Shown in pieces: positions 17,979-26,534 of a stretch of 64,000 nucleotides of DNA. The DNA is taken from the NCBI RefSeq assembly GCF_014206975.1, contig NZ_JACHOU010000020.1, forward strand, positions 21,096 through 85,095. Direction: 5' to 3'. This stretch comes from Aminobacter aganoensis (lineage in GTDB: Bacteria; Pseudomonadota; Alphaproteobacteria; Rhizobiales; Rhizobiaceae). Both the position numbers and the translations under genes were made by a program. The notes beneath the pieces were generated by a model. It had not been told where the DNA came from. It made no database searches and saw only the letters and a list, made by a program, of their open reading frames with translations. Every line of letters begins with the position of its first letter. Within the stretch, counting starts at the first letter, position 1.

Positions 17979-19139
17979 GTGACAACCGAACCGGCGGTGA
18001 AGTTGACGAACCGAAGTCGGCATCGAGATCTGGCGATAGTTATCGCCATGCCTCTGGCATTCTTGGTCATCGGATACGGCTTGCGATACGGCGCATACTC
18101 GTTTGGTCACACGCCTTCCTTCGCAGACTATCTGCAGTCTCTTTGTCGGTGGGACTGCTCTTGGTACGTGCGAATAGCAACAGACGGCTATGACGGTTAC
18201 CCTACCGCCAACCAGACTAATGTGGGACGCTGGGCTTTCTTTCCCCTCTATCCGCTCATGGTGAGAACCGTTGGAACCGTGTTCCAGCTGGAAATACTTT
18301 CGGCGGCAGTCCTGACATCAACAGTCCTTGCCTGCGCCGCCTGTCTGGTTGCCTGGCCGCTTCTCGGCAAAGATTCCAGGGCTTATGCACTTCTGTGTGC
18401 CTATGTACTTAGCGGGCCGCTTTCGTTTCATTTCACGAGCGTCCTCACCGAACCTCTTTTTCTACTTCTGACGTCTTGTGTCCTTCTAGCTCTGAAGCGC
18501 AGCAATTATCTGGCTGCGGGTGCCTTTTCCGCCCTGTTGTCTGCGACGCGATTGGTTGGTGTGTTCATTGTGCTCGCCTCGCTTCTGAAGATCTATCAAG
18601 ACTACCGGTTGCAAAGACCGGGAAAGCCATTTGCGTACTGGATCCTTGGCAAACCCCAGATTCTGGTCGCCATCTTAATTTCACCGGCCGGCTTGTTTGC
18701 CTATATGCTCTACCTTCGGGTTACCGTCGGCGACGGCCTCGCTTTCGGCCATGTGCAGCGAGCTTTCGGGAGGGTCGCGGGCAATCCCATTCTGTTCTTG
18801 TGGGAAGGCCTTTCTGCTGTCCCGGCAGAAGGGTGGATACCTAGCCCTCCGCAATGGAGCGCCCTTGTCGCGGTTGGTGGGCTCTTCATGTGCGTATTAC
18901 TTGCCTGGCGTCGACAATATGGGGCTGCACTGTTCTGCACGTTATGCATCGTCCTTCCACTCTTCACCAATCTCGCGTCGATCGTCCGATATGTGGGAGG
19001 ACTAGCGCCCATCTTGCTGCTTGGTGCGCAAATATTGTCAATCAGGACGGATGTCTTCATCGTCGTGCTGCTGCTGTTGCTGGCGAGCTGCTATCTGCTC
19101 ACCCAGGCGTGGATAGGGGGCCATCTTGCGTTGGTCTGA
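17979..19139 (+). CDS. PIG-V-like mannosyltransferase family membrane protein
   Basis: A 386-residue protein with about nine or ten membrane helices. The conserved features of the GPI mannosyltransferase (PIG-V) family are present: LCRWDCSWYVRIATDGYDGY near residue 60, a FFPLYPLMVR loop near 95 and TSVLTEPLFLLL near 155. Bacterial members are lipid-linked-sugar-dependent glycosyltransferases of the GT-C fold. The GTG at 17979 precedes a hydrophilic tail and first helix. The end overlaps the next gene by 14 bases, so the two form an operon. Confidence 0.8.
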   Translation: MTTEPAVKLTNRSRHRDLAIVIAMPLAFLVIGYGLRYGAYSFGHTPSFADYLQSLCRWDCSWYVRIATDGYDGYPTANQTNVGRWAFFPLYPLMVRTVGTVFQLEILSAAVLTSTVLACAACLVAWPLLGKDSRAYALLCAYVLSGPLSFHFTSVLTEPLFLLLTSCVLLALKRSNYLAAGAFSALLSATRLVGVFIVLASLLKIYQDYRLQRPGKPFAYWILGKPQILVAILISPAGLFAYMLYLRVTVGDGLAFGHVQRAFGRVAGNPILFLWEGLSAVPAEGWIPSPPQWSALVAVGGLFMCVLLAWRRQYGAALFCTLCIVLPLFTNLASIVRYVGGLAPILLLGAQILSIRTDVFIVVLLLLLASCYLLTQAWIGGHLALV

Positions 19140-19788
19140 ACAATTCGTCAGTCCGAGTTTGATGGGAGCAGCAACATATGCGCTTGCCATCTCGCTGGCA
19201 GTCGTAGAGGCAGGCATCCTCGCCGCGGCACTCCTACCCAACGTAGATAGCGACTATCGCGCCTTTTACATCGACGGCACGACAACTTGTCTGAACAGAG
19301 GGGTTTCCGCCGACTATTCGATTGGGGAGATCGTTTCGTTTCGTCGTGATGGTGCCAAGCGCGCGAAAGATTTCAAGGTGTGCGGCTGGTCAGGACCAGC
19401 GGGTGACGGGACACACTCACTTGGCGAAAGTTCCCGATTGCGCGTCAGGCTCACGAATGCCAGGTCCCCTATCAGGGCAACCCTTGAAATCGCCCCCGTC
19501 CTGCGTCCTCCCCAAGACCGACAGCGGGTGTTTTTCTCGATCAACGGCATACCAACTCACGCCACCACCTTGATCGGCCCCGACATAAGGTCGGTTTCAT
19601 TGGACGTGCCGGATTCTGCTCTCGTTAAAGGTCCGACCCTCGAGCTTGACCTGAGCTATCCTGACGCCATTCCTCCGACGAGATCTGCGAGTGCGATCTA
19701 CAAACGAGCGATCAAGCTGACTTCATTTCGCCTGAACTTCGCTAGTCTCGGTCAACAAATACCCACCGGCTCAATACCACCCAATTGA
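19126..19788 (+). CDS. Membrane-anchored DUF7024-like protein
   Basis: A 220-residue protein with one N-terminal membrane helix (about 12-38) and an extracytoplasmic beta-rich domain. The segment VCGWSGPAGDGTHSLGESSR through the C-terminal PTRSASAIYKRAIKLTSFRL resembles DUF7024, a domain otherwise found at the end of phosphoglycerol-transferase-like cell-envelope enzymes. It starts with TTG inside the end of the upstream glycosyltransferase gene. It may help that enzyme bind or present its substrate, which is inference. It overlaps the convergent GtrA gene by 47 bases. Confidence 0.6.
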   Translation: MRWSEQFVSPSLMGAATYALAISLAVVEAGILAAALLPNVDSDYRAFYIDGTTTCLNRGVSADYSIGEIVSFRRDGAKRAKDFKVCGWSGPAGDGTHSLGESSRLRVRLTNARSPIRATLEIAPVLRPPQDRQRVFFSINGIPTHATTLIGPDIRSVSLDVPDSALVKGPTLELDLSYPDAIPPTRSASAIYKRAIKLTSFRLNFASLGQQIPTGSIPPN

Positions 19789-20143
19789 TCGCCGGGACGG
19801 TTGCGGAGACAGTGATGATCGACAAGACCTCATTCATTCCGAACCCCTGAACCAGAACAAAGGGAATGAGACTGGCGATAGCGAAGCCTATGGCGGTGGC
19901 GATCACGAAGCGCGGACCTTCGCGCGTGTGTCGGCCTCTAGACATGAAGGTCACCGTCTTGTGTGCGAAGTAGGAATAGATAGCGGCGCATCCATATGCG
20001 AGCAGTGACGCGGCAATTGCCGAGAGATCTTGAACGCCGGCAAAAATAAACGCCAGACCGGCGTAGACCAAGGTGGCAGAGATGCCAACGGCGCCAAATT
20101 TCGCCATGGGGCTTGCTGCTGTGCGCACCAGGGCGCCCTTCAA
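19742..20143 (-). CDS. GtrA-like flippase-type membrane protein
   Basis: A 133-residue protein with four membrane helices and GtrA-family features: KFGAVGISATLVYAGLAF at the start, a charged YSYFAHKTVTF loop in the middle and a C-terminal NWVVLSRWVFVDR. GtrA proteins are thought to move undecaprenyl-phosphate-linked sugars across the membrane for GtrB-type glycosyltransferases. The gene begins with TTG overlapping the upstream stop (TTGA); an ATG at 20107 is an alternative start. Confidence 0.85.
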   Translation of the reverse strand: MKGALVRTAASPMAKFGAVGISATLVYAGLAFIFAGVQDLSAIAASLLAYGCAAIYSYFAHKTVTFMSRGRHTREGPRFVIATAIGFAIASLIPFVLVQGFGMNEVLSIITVSATVPAINWVVLSRWVFVDRD

Positions 20144-20835
20144 ACGCGGCCGCTACAGGCATATTGCGCGCCCAGAGGAAAGGCTGCCAGCGCCGTTTCC
20201 AGCCGGGATGCAAGAGGTCTATCGCTGGGGAATAGCAAAAAATGCTGTGTCGTGATCTCTGAAAGCCCCGCATCGCGAAACAGTGCCTTGGCCTTGCGCG
20301 CGTTAAGAAGCACGGCATCTTCGTCGAATGGGCAACGCAGCACGGCGAGACGGGTCAAGGGATTGTAGGGGTTATGCTCGATCAGACACGCTATGCCGCC
20401 TGGCCGCACGACCCGCCGCATCTCATCGATGAACGACGCCCAGGTTTCTGGCTGCACGTGGTGCAGCACACAGCTCGCAAAGGCAAAATCAAACGACCCG
20501 TCTGCGTATGGCAGGCGAGCCGGCATGCAGAGGTCATAAGCGTTATGTGGATGATCTTTACGGGCGCGGTCAATCGAGGCTTCCGAAAGGTCGCAGCCAT
20601 GCAAACTGTCAAAGACATGCGTCAGGTGGGAATGGAGCGCTCCCACTCCGCACCCGATGTCGAGCGCGCCTAGAGGCTTGCCGGTCGCCCTCAAGCCGCG
20701 CACGTCGACCTCTCGCGCGAGGAGTCTGGCCTTGGCTACCAGAAAGAAGTCATGACCCAGGCCCGAAAAGCTGATTGAACGGGCGACAACTTCTCCATAC
20801 CGCGGGCCGTATCGATCAAAGAGCTCGGCCATCAA
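20140..20835 (-). CDS. Class I SAM-dependent methyltransferase
   Basis: A 231-residue soluble methyltransferase. The SAM-binding motif I is ALDIGCGVGALHSHL (about 57-71), an acidic residue follows in HGCDLSEASIDRAR, and motif IV/post-I reads FDFAFASCVLHHV with the usual RVVRPGG further on. The substrate is unknown; its place between a GT2 glycosyltransferase and GtrA suggests a lipid-linked sugar or polyprenyl intermediate. It overlaps both neighbours by 4 bases, so the three genes form one tightly coupled operon. Confidence 0.85.
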   Translation of the reverse strand: MMAELFDRYGPRYGEVVARSISFSGLGHDFFLVAKARLLAREVDVRGLRATGKPLGALDIGCGVGALHSHLTHVFDSLHGCDLSEASIDRARKDHPHNAYDLCMPARLPYADGSFDFAFASCVLHHVQPETWASFIDEMRRVVRPGGIACLIEHNPYNPLTRLAVLRCPFDEDAVLLNARKAKALFRDAGLSEITTQHFLLFPSDRPLASRLETALAAFPLGAQYACSGRV

Positions 20836-21863
20836 CCAGTTCTCCGGCTGACTACCGCGCCGAGACCAGCCTCCTTGCCCGTAGGATGCATGTCGCCAAA
20901 ACTTGTCGTCTTGGAAACCACATAAAGCGGCCGCCGCTTAACCTCGGAGTATATTCCACCGACGTAAAGCCCGACCACGCCGGTCATGAAGAGGTTGATA
21001 CCGCACAGGAAGGAGACGACCACGATCGTCGAAGTCCAACCCTGAGCGATTCCCGCTTCGAGGGCCCACGCCAGCATGGCGTAGACGCCGTACCCCAGCG
21101 CCAGAAGCGACACAGTCAACCCACCCCATAAGGCCATGCGCAGAGGGGTGTCAGAGAAGCTTACGATCCCATGGACAGCCAGATGCGCCATCTTCCAGAA
21201 CGGGTATTTGGTCTCGCCACGGGCTCTCGGTGGGCGCTCGAAGGAGACGGCGGTCTGCTTGAACCCCATCCAGGCAAACATCCCCCGTACGAACCGGTCA
21301 TGCTCGGGCATGTCCCGGAATGTCTCAAGCGCCTTGCGGCCAACCAGTCGAAAGTCGCCGACGTCGCGAGGAATGTCGATCTTGGTGACCCTTGCAAGGA
21401 GCCAGTAAAAGAGACTGGCGGTCGAGCGCTTGAACCAGGTTTCGCCATCGCGGCGAACGCGGCGTGCATAGACGATCTCGTAACCGTCGCGCCACTTCGC
21501 GATCAGTTCGAGCACTACCTCTGGAGGATCTTGGAGATCAGCATCCATTACGATGACTGCTTCCCCGGCGGCAGCGTCCATACCGGCGGTAATTGCCATC
21601 TGATGACCAAAGTTGCGCGACAATTCCACCAATCTGAATCGGGCATCACCGGCACCAAGCCGACCCAGGCAATCGACGCTCCCATCGGTGCTGCCGTCGT
21701 CTATGAAGATTGCTTCGGCATCACCATCCAGGCGGACAAACAAATCCTTCATCCGGTCTACAAGGAGCGGCAGAACCTCTTCTTCGTTGTAAACCGGTAT
21801 TACAAACGAATAGCGCGGTGCCTTGCGCCTTTGACGCACCAATCCAATGGCATCGTTTCGCAT
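20832..21863 (-). CDS. GtrB/DPM1-like family 2 glycosyltransferase
   Basis: A 343-residue protein with an N-terminal GT-A domain (FVIPVYNEEEVLPLLV; the first acidic cluster IFIDDGSTDGS; the metal site MDADLQDPPE; then VGDFRLVGRKAL) and two C-terminal membrane helices (about 232-255 and 267-290). This is the polyprenyl-phosphate glucosyltransferase layout of GtrB/DPM1-type enzymes, which load a sugar on the lipid carrier for a GtrA flippase. The ATG at 21863 is preferred; an upstream GTG at 21872 would add three residues. Confidence 0.9.
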   Translation of the reverse strand: MRNDAIGLVRQRRKAPRYSFVIPVYNEEEVLPLLVDRMKDLFVRLDGDAEAIFIDDGSTDGSVDCLGRLGAGDARFRLVELSRNFGHQMAITAGMDAAAGEAVIVMDADLQDPPEVVLELIAKWRDGYEIVYARRVRRDGETWFKRSTASLFYWLLARVTKIDIPRDVGDFRLVGRKALETFRDMPEHDRFVRGMFAWMGFKQTAVSFERPPRARGETKYPFWKMAHLAVHGIVSFSDTPLRMALWGGLTVSLLALGYGVYAMLAWALEAGIAQGWTSTIVVVSFLCGINLFMTGVVGLYVGGIYSEVKRRPLYVVSKTTSFGDMHPTGKEAGLGAVVSRRTG

Positions 21864-22145
21864 GAAACTCACAATCGCGCAGGTGGCAGAAGGTTCCCAA
21901 TGTCATGGAGAAATAGTTATGCGGGATCTTGACTTGGCCACGAACAATCCCATGAACCTCCGCTGCCAAGAGATAGCCAGGCCAGAATGCAAGTGTTTGG
22001 CAGGAATGGACCCGTACGTACCCCTCAAGATCCGTGGTCAAGAACGACAAAAGGACAATGCTCTTAGGGGTTCGCAATTCTGCTGCTGTAAGCGTGTCTT
22101 GAAGGATTAAGCCGGGTTGCCTCAAAGCCTGTCCGTTTCAGATAT

Positions 22146-22171
22146 GGAACCAGCTTTGGCCATTCATCGTT
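22146..22171 (+). promoter_or_regulatory. EcfG/RpoE2-type general stress promoter
   Basis: GGAAC (22146-22150), a 17-base spacer, then CGTT (22168-22171). It ends 29 bases before the start of the 76-residue membrane protein gene and is the main reason that gene is accepted. Confidence 0.7.
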
Positions 22172-22200
22172 GCCGATAGGGCTATCTGAAAGGCTAGTTT

Positions 22201-22431
22201 GTGGCGACGATGTTTGCTCTAGCTTTGACATCAACTCTCTACCTGCTCTGGACTTTTGTTCAAGCAGCCTTGAGAGGAGTGCGCCGGCACGATGCTAAGG
22301 AGACCCGAGTAGCAGCCTTGGGGGCGGCGATCGGTATCGCGAGCTTGGTGACTATCGCTGCGATAGCATCGTCCAATCTTTGTGTCCCCAAATGCCGACC
22401 GCTTGCTGAACTCGCAATGCTCTTGAACTAG
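22201..22431 (+). CDS. Small membrane protein of unknown function
   Basis: A 76-residue protein with two hydrophobic segments (about 4-21 and 40-57) joined by the basic loop RGVRRHDAKETR, and a Cys-Pro-Lys-Cys near the end. No family was recognised. It starts with GTG at 22201 behind a GAAAGG site; an ATG at 22210 is the alternative. A stress-type promoter lies at the right distance. It overlaps the convergent mpg gene by 4 bases. Confidence 0.55.
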   Translation: MATMFALALTSTLYLLWTFVQAALRGVRRHDAKETRVAALGAAIGIASLVTIAAIASSNLCVPKCRPLAELAMLLN

Positions 22432-23015
22432 ATCCGTCTCTTGCCAGGGCTGAGTTCTCCAATGGGCTTGCTCAGATAGGGCGAGTTGGCAAACCCGAAG
22501 CGCCAAGCTTTGTCAGTTGCTCTCGAAATGCCGATCCGAACGCCAGATGCGACAGGCATGTCCGAGACGGAAGGCTCGAAAGCAAAACGCTCGTCAAAGA
22601 GGGAGATCCCGTCATAGGAAGCGTCGACCCCCAGAGCCTGGCAGAGACGCCCTGGTCCGGAGCAAAGCAGGTGAAGTTGGGTCACGTTGCGGCGTTCAAC
22701 CATGCGATTGACGCCATAAAGTGGTTCAAGGGCACGTAGCAAAACGGCACTGCCGCGCTGGCAAACGAAATTCAGGCACCAATGGAGCCCGTAAGACCGA
22801 TACACGTAAGCATGTCCAGGGGGGCCGAACATAGCCGCATTCCGACGCGTTTCGCCGCCAAAACTGTGCGAGGCTGGATCATCTGCGGAGTAGGCCTCTG
22901 TTTCAACTATCATGCCTCCCACACCTTCAATGCAGAACCGAGATCCAATGAGTGCAAGCGCAACGGCGTCAGGCGCGCGATCCCAGAAGTACGTGGACTG
23001 GACGAAACTTGAAAT
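22428..23015 (-). CDS. mpg: DNA-3-methyladenine glycosylase (Mpg/Aag), probable ATT start
   Basis: A 195-residue base-excision repair enzyme that removes alkylated purines. Family motifs: GGMIVETEAYSADDPASHSF with the catalytic Glu, then GPPGHAYVYRSYGLHWCLNF and LCSGPGRLCQALGV. The first ordinary start (GTG, 22922) would cut off a stretch (FWDRAPDAVALALIGSRF) that clearly belongs to the family N-terminus. No ATG, GTG or TTG exists upstream in frame before a stop. An ATT at 23015-23013 sits 5 bases after a perfect GGAGGT (23026-23021), so I take ATT as the start. It lies 38 bases after the DUF982 gene and may share its stress promoter. Confidence 0.85.
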   Translation of the reverse strand: MSSFVQSTYFWDRAPDAVALALIGSRFCIEGVGGMIVETEAYSADDPASHSFGGETRRNAAMFGPPGHAYVYRSYGLHWCLNFVCQRGSAVLLRALEPLYGVNRMVERRNVTQLHLLCSGPGRLCQALGVDASYDGISLFDERFAFEPSVSDMPVASGVRIGISRATDKAWRFGFANSPYLSKPIGELSPGKRRI

Positions 23016-23053
23016 AACGGACCTCCATAGCGGTATTTTGGGGACGCCACGCT

Positions 23054-23305
23054 CTACGACCTATTCACAAGTATGTTTGCTTCCTCGGCAGCATCTGAGA
23101 ACGCCTTTCTTGCCTCGCTCGGCGCAACGTTGCCCATTCTCGCTTCATCCAAGAGGCGGCAGGCATTTCGTAAAATTGCTCCCGGCGCTCGCGGCCACTT
23201 CTCATGCCGAATACAATAGATGGCCTCCATGACCGTGGTGACCTTCCTTGAAGTTCCCGGCTTGCCCAGGGCGACCACTACGGGCTGATCGAATTCGACA
23301 CGCAT
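23054..23305 (-). CDS. DUF982 protein
   Basis: An 83-residue protein starting at ATG 23305, with the full DUF982 pattern: FDQPVVVALGKPGTSRKVTT at the start, EAIYCIRHEKWPRAPGAI in the middle and ARKAFSDAAEEANILV at the end. The family is almost confined to rhizobia and relatives and has no known function. A stress-type promoter ends only 8 bases before the ATG, so the transcript would be nearly leaderless. The mpg gene follows closely. Confidence 0.8.
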   Translation of the reverse strand: MRVEFDQPVVVALGKPGTSRKVTTVMEAIYCIRHEKWPRAPGAILRNACRLLDEARMGNVAPSEARKAFSDAAEEANILVNRS

Positions 23306-23313
23306 CAGGAAAC

Positions 23314-23338
23314 AACCAGTACCCTGCCCATAGGTTCC
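23314..23338 (-). promoter_or_regulatory. EcfG/RpoE2-type promoter upstream of DUF982-mpg
   Basis: On the minus strand GGAAC (23338-23334), a 16-base spacer and GGTT (23317-23314). The -10 element ends 8 bases before the DUF982 ATG, closer than at the other sites, which implies a leaderless or near-leaderless message. Confidence 0.55.
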
Positions 23339-23717
23339 GGCCAGATATTTTTGGTGCAATAACGGAAAAAACCCCACCAACGCTGGCTCATAGCCCGCAC
23401 CGTGTGGAGGCCTGCTTGGAAATATCCTTGTCCTCGAACCCAAAGATGGCCCAGGCAGAAAATCGGCAGTTGGGGTCGAGATTAATTGATGCAACAGCCC
23501 GAAAACTGGCCGGAGAATTTGTTGAGAAATTTACATCAGAAGTAGCCTCAAGGCGTCTGGTGAGTTTATCCGCGATTACCAGGCAGATTGTCGCGATGAG
23601 CCACGCACCATTGACTAGCTCGGGAGGCGCCGAGGACGACAACCGCTATGGACGCCGCCGCGTGTTATGCCACTCTCCAAGCGTTGCCACCAAGTCGCGA
23701 ATTCAAGGAGAACCAAA

Positions 23718-24296
23718 TTGTCCCCCAACGACCTTCCCGTTAGTCGCTTCCCCGTTCCCAGTCTCGCCGATATGCCAATTGACATACGGGAGCGTATCGC
23801 GGCGGTGCAAGAAAAGTCAGGCTTCATCCCCAATGTATTTCTGGTACTGGCCAACCGACCAAAGGAGTTTCGGGCCTTTTTCGCTTACCATGATGCGTTG
23901 ATGGACAAGCCCGGCAACCTTACGAAGGCCGAACGTGAGATGATCGTTGTGGCTACGTCCAGTTTGAACCAATGCCAATACTGCGTGGTCGCCCATGGTG
24001 CTATTCTGCGCATCCGGGCAAAGAACCCACTGATTGCTGACCAAGTTGCAACTAACTACCGTAAGGCCGACGTCACTAAAAGACAGAAGGCGATGCTCGA
24101 CTTTGCCACAATGGTGAGCCAGTCCGCGCAACTGGTCGGCGATGCTGATTTTGAGAAACTTAAAGAGCATGGCTTCAACGAGGAAGATGCCTGGGACATA
24201 GCCGCGATTGCCGCCTTCTTCGGTCTCTCAAACCGTCTGGCGAATGTCACCAGCTTGCGACCGAACCGAGAGTTCTACTCAATGGGACGTGACTAG
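23718..24296 (+). CDS. Peroxidase-related AhpD/carboxymuconolactone-decarboxylase-like protein
   Basis: A 192-residue protein starting with TTG at 23718 behind AAGGAG. The core has the AhpD-type redox motif NQCQYCVVAHGAIL (about residue 92), that is CxxC followed by a His, within the all-helical carboxymuconolactone decarboxylase fold, and ends with NRLANVTSLRPNREFYSMGR, typical of the uncharacterised peroxidase-related subfamily. AhpD-type proteins act as alkylhydroperoxidases. A stand-alone gene with no clear promoter motif. Confidence 0.85.
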   Translation: MSPNDLPVSRFPVPSLADMPIDIRERIAAVQEKSGFIPNVFLVLANRPKEFRAFFAYHDALMDKPGNLTKAEREMIVVATSSLNQCQYCVVAHGAILRIRAKNPLIADQVATNYRKADVTKRQKAMLDFATMVSQSAQLVGDADFEKLKEHGFNEEDAWDIAAIAAFFGLSNRLANVTSLRPNREFYSMGRD

Positions 24297-24484
24297 CGGA
24301 CCCGTTGCGACAGGCTCGCACCAAGTCCGGAGGCGTGGCGAGTCGACTTAAGGCTTGAACTGAACCGCTTGATGGCGAGGATTTCAAGCGCAGTGAAATC
24401 AGGATTCGTCCAGCGTTTTCGCATTACCCAAGGCCCGCTCGACGCTAACCGAGCGGCGCATTGGATTAGATCACCAGCAGTCGC

Positions 24485-24733
24485 CTATGGGGACAGCGTG
24501 ACTCCGGTTACCTTGGTTGCATCATCGTCATCGGTGGTAATTGAAACCTTGGCTCCGGGAACTATGCCTGATGGGATGGCAACATCGGGGGGCACGGTAA
24601 AACTACTTCCGTCCTCCAAGGTGATAACCTTTGTTTCCGGGATGAATTCGCTCACTACACCGTCTTTTGTGGTGGCGAACGCGGCGCTGTTCATGAGGGC
24701 TAAGGCACCGAGTGCCATGCAGATTTTCCTCAT
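24485..24733 (-). CDS. Secreted DUF1344 protein
   Basis: An 82-residue protein: a signal peptide (MRKICMALGALALMNSAAFA, the first 20 residues) and a small beta domain with the DUF1344 pattern, EFIPETKVITLEDGSSFTVP then IVPGAKVSITTDDDD. The family is found mainly in rhizobial periplasms and has no known role. Start at the second Met (24733), giving the usual MRK N-terminus and an AGGAG-like site ahead. Confidence 0.8.
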   Translation of the reverse strand: MRKICMALGALALMNSAAFATTKDGVVSEFIPETKVITLEDGSSFTVPPDVAIPSGIVPGAKVSITTDDDDATKVTGVTLSP

Positions 24734-24904
24734 CATTTTCTCCTTCGCTGAACCCGCCCAGTGTCATCAACGCCAGAGGAACTTCATGGTTGCAAAAAGC
24801 CTGTCCTGCCAACGACGCAACATGACCACCGCTAGGAACGTCCATTCGCTTCACCACCCAAGCGGGTATCAATATTGCACCGTTGGAAAAGTTGGTTCGA
24901 CCTC

Positions 24905-24929
24905 GGAACTCCTCGTTTCAAGACACGTT
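24905..24929 (+). promoter_or_regulatory. EcfG/RpoE2-type general stress promoter
   Basis: GGAAC (24905-24909), a 16-base spacer, CGTT (24926-24929), ending 35 bases before the PRC-barrel gene. Exact match to the consensus. Confidence 0.8.
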
Positions 24930-24964
24930 GCGGCTCCATGTTCGTTCTTTAAAAGGACCTGGAA

Positions 24965-25306
24965 ATGCACGATGTGATCGACAGCAGTAACGTCATCGGC
25001 ACAAAGGTTTACGATCTAACTGGCGTCCGGATCGGCTCGGTTGAGAGCTTGGTGTTGACCCGAACTGGAGGCCGCGTGGTTCACGTGGTCCTCATTTTTG
25101 GAGGCTTCCTTGGCTTGGCAGACGAACACTATCCTGTGCCTTGGGCCAAGCTGTCTTATGACGAAAAAGTAGCTGGCTTCAAACTCGACATCACAAAAGA
25201 GCAACTTGAAAAAGCCCCTCGATACATCTCAGCCAGTGAATTCGATTGGTCCGAACGCAACACTCGACAGATATATGGATATTACGGAGCGCAACCCGAT
25301 TGGTGA
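24965..25306 (+). CDS. PRC-barrel domain protein (copy 1)
   Basis: A 113-residue protein with a PRC-barrel fold: SSNVIGTKVYDLTGVRIGSV, then VVHVVLIFGGFLGLADEHYP and WAKLSYDEKVAGFKLDI, ending in QIYGYYGAQPDW. It is a close paralog of the gene at 43439-43777 (same length, same ending YGAQP-W), and a more distant one lies at 63372. PRC-barrel proteins act in RNA metabolism or photosynthetic complexes in a few known cases, but small rhizobial ones are uncharacterised and often stress-induced. An exact stress promoter precedes it. Confidence 0.85.
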   Translation: MHDVIDSSNVIGTKVYDLTGVRIGSVESLVLTRTGGRVVHVVLIFGGFLGLADEHYPVPWAKLSYDEKVAGFKLDITKEQLEKAPRYISASEFDWSERNTRQIYGYYGAQPDW

Positions 25307-25679
25307 AAACTTGCCCTAGGTTCAGGCAACTAGCATGAGCTTAGTAATGTGCTCGGCTACGAGCGAGTGGGCCGCTCGCAAGCGTCAGCTCATCCCAGTT
25401 TGCAGGAAGATTTGTTCCAAGTCTTAGCCGAACCGCCCTACAGCGCGCCCTTGACGTTCTCAAACTCGACATTCGTCGCCACCGTCGATCCCCTGCTAGT
25501 TGGCCAGACACAACAAGGGGCCTGGATACGAATACAACCACCTGAACGCTGCGGGGTCGGGATGGCACCTAAATGGCAAGAATCCCTTACAAAGAAGCCC
25601 TCACTCGCACATTCGTCGGCCGGTGACATGCGCCGCATCGCTTCGCGACCCGTCCTCGCGTCAAGCACCATTCCTGCAA

Positions 25680-26534
25680 ATGGGAACCGTCCAGTCTTCC
25701 GTGCATTTGAATGTCGTGGACAAGACTTCTACGATAGACCCGGTGGGGTCACCGAGCGGATGGACCATCAAGCTGGGAGATTCACCAGTAGTTGGAACTG
25801 CTATTCACAGCGGTTCGGAGGTGAGAGAAGCTTACCAATCGCTGATGTCGCTTGCCGATGCCGACCGGCTGAGGGAGGAAGATCCCTTTACCGACCTCTT
25901 TATCCTAGATTTTCCCACCCAGATCGTCGTTCATCAGTCGCGGTTCCAGGTAGACCTGAACCGCGCGCGGGAGGCTGCGATTTATCTGTCGCCAGACCAA
26001 TCCTGGGGCCTGAATGTCTGGCGGAAGAAACCTTCTCTTGCGCTGATAAGCGATGTTCATGCCTTTCATGATGCTTACTACTGCGCTTTGAAGCGCGCAT
26101 TGATGGATGTAGAGGAACGTTTTGGCAGATTCGTTCTGGTCGATGTCCACAGCTACAATCATCGCCGAAATGGGCCGGACGCGCAGGCTGCACCGCAAGA
26201 GGAAGCGCCTGACATCAACATCGGAACTTTCTCGATGGACCGGAAGCGCTGGGCGCCAATACTTGATCCCTTCATCGAGACCTTGCGGGGCCATCGCCTC
26301 AACGGAGAGCGGATAGACGTTCGCGAGAATGTGTCGTTTCAGGGCAAAGGCGAGCAAGCGCGCTTCGTGCACGCCAATTTTCCTCAAACCGGATGCGCGA
26401 TTGCGGTCGAGTTCAAGAAAATCTTCATGGATGAGTGGAGTGGTAAGCCTGACCAAGCAATTTTGGGCAAATTACGCGCCATGCTTGCGTCGACAGTGCC
26501 GGTCTTAGAGGCGGCTCTGCGAGGGATGGAATGA
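25680..26534 (+). CDS. N-formylglutamate amidohydrolase-like protein
   Basis: A 284-residue protein of the FGase/HutG-type Zn amidohydrolase fold. Visible motifs include PVVGTAIHSGSEVR (first metal His), VDVHSYNHRRNGP (second metal region, Asp/His) and a C-terminal AIAVEFKKIFMDEW with the conserved Glu. The true start is unsure: ATG 25680 has no good ribosome-binding site and the domain begins around residue 28. Its stop overlaps the next start (ATGA), so it is translationally coupled to the QEGLA gene. In this context it is unlikely to serve histidine breakdown; it may trim a peptide or amide made by the downstream ligase. Confidence 0.8.
   Translation: MGTVQSSVHLNVVDKTSTIDPVGSPSGWTIKLGDSPVVGTAIHSGSEVREAYQSLMSLADADRLREEDPFTDLFILDFPTQIVVHQSRFQVDLNRAREAAIYLSPDQSWGLNVWRKKPSLALISDVHAFHDAYYCALKRALMDVEERFGRFVLVDVHSYNHRRNGPDAQAAPQEEAPDINIGTFSMDRKRWAPILDPFIETLRGHRLNGERIDVRENVSFQGKGEQARFVHANFPQTGCAIAVEFKKIFMDEWSGKPDQAILGKLRAMLASTVPVLEAALRGME

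Noticed and set aside
22428..22922. mpg starting at the GTG at 22922
   Set aside because: It would cut off about 30 residues with clear family homology and has no ribosome-binding site.
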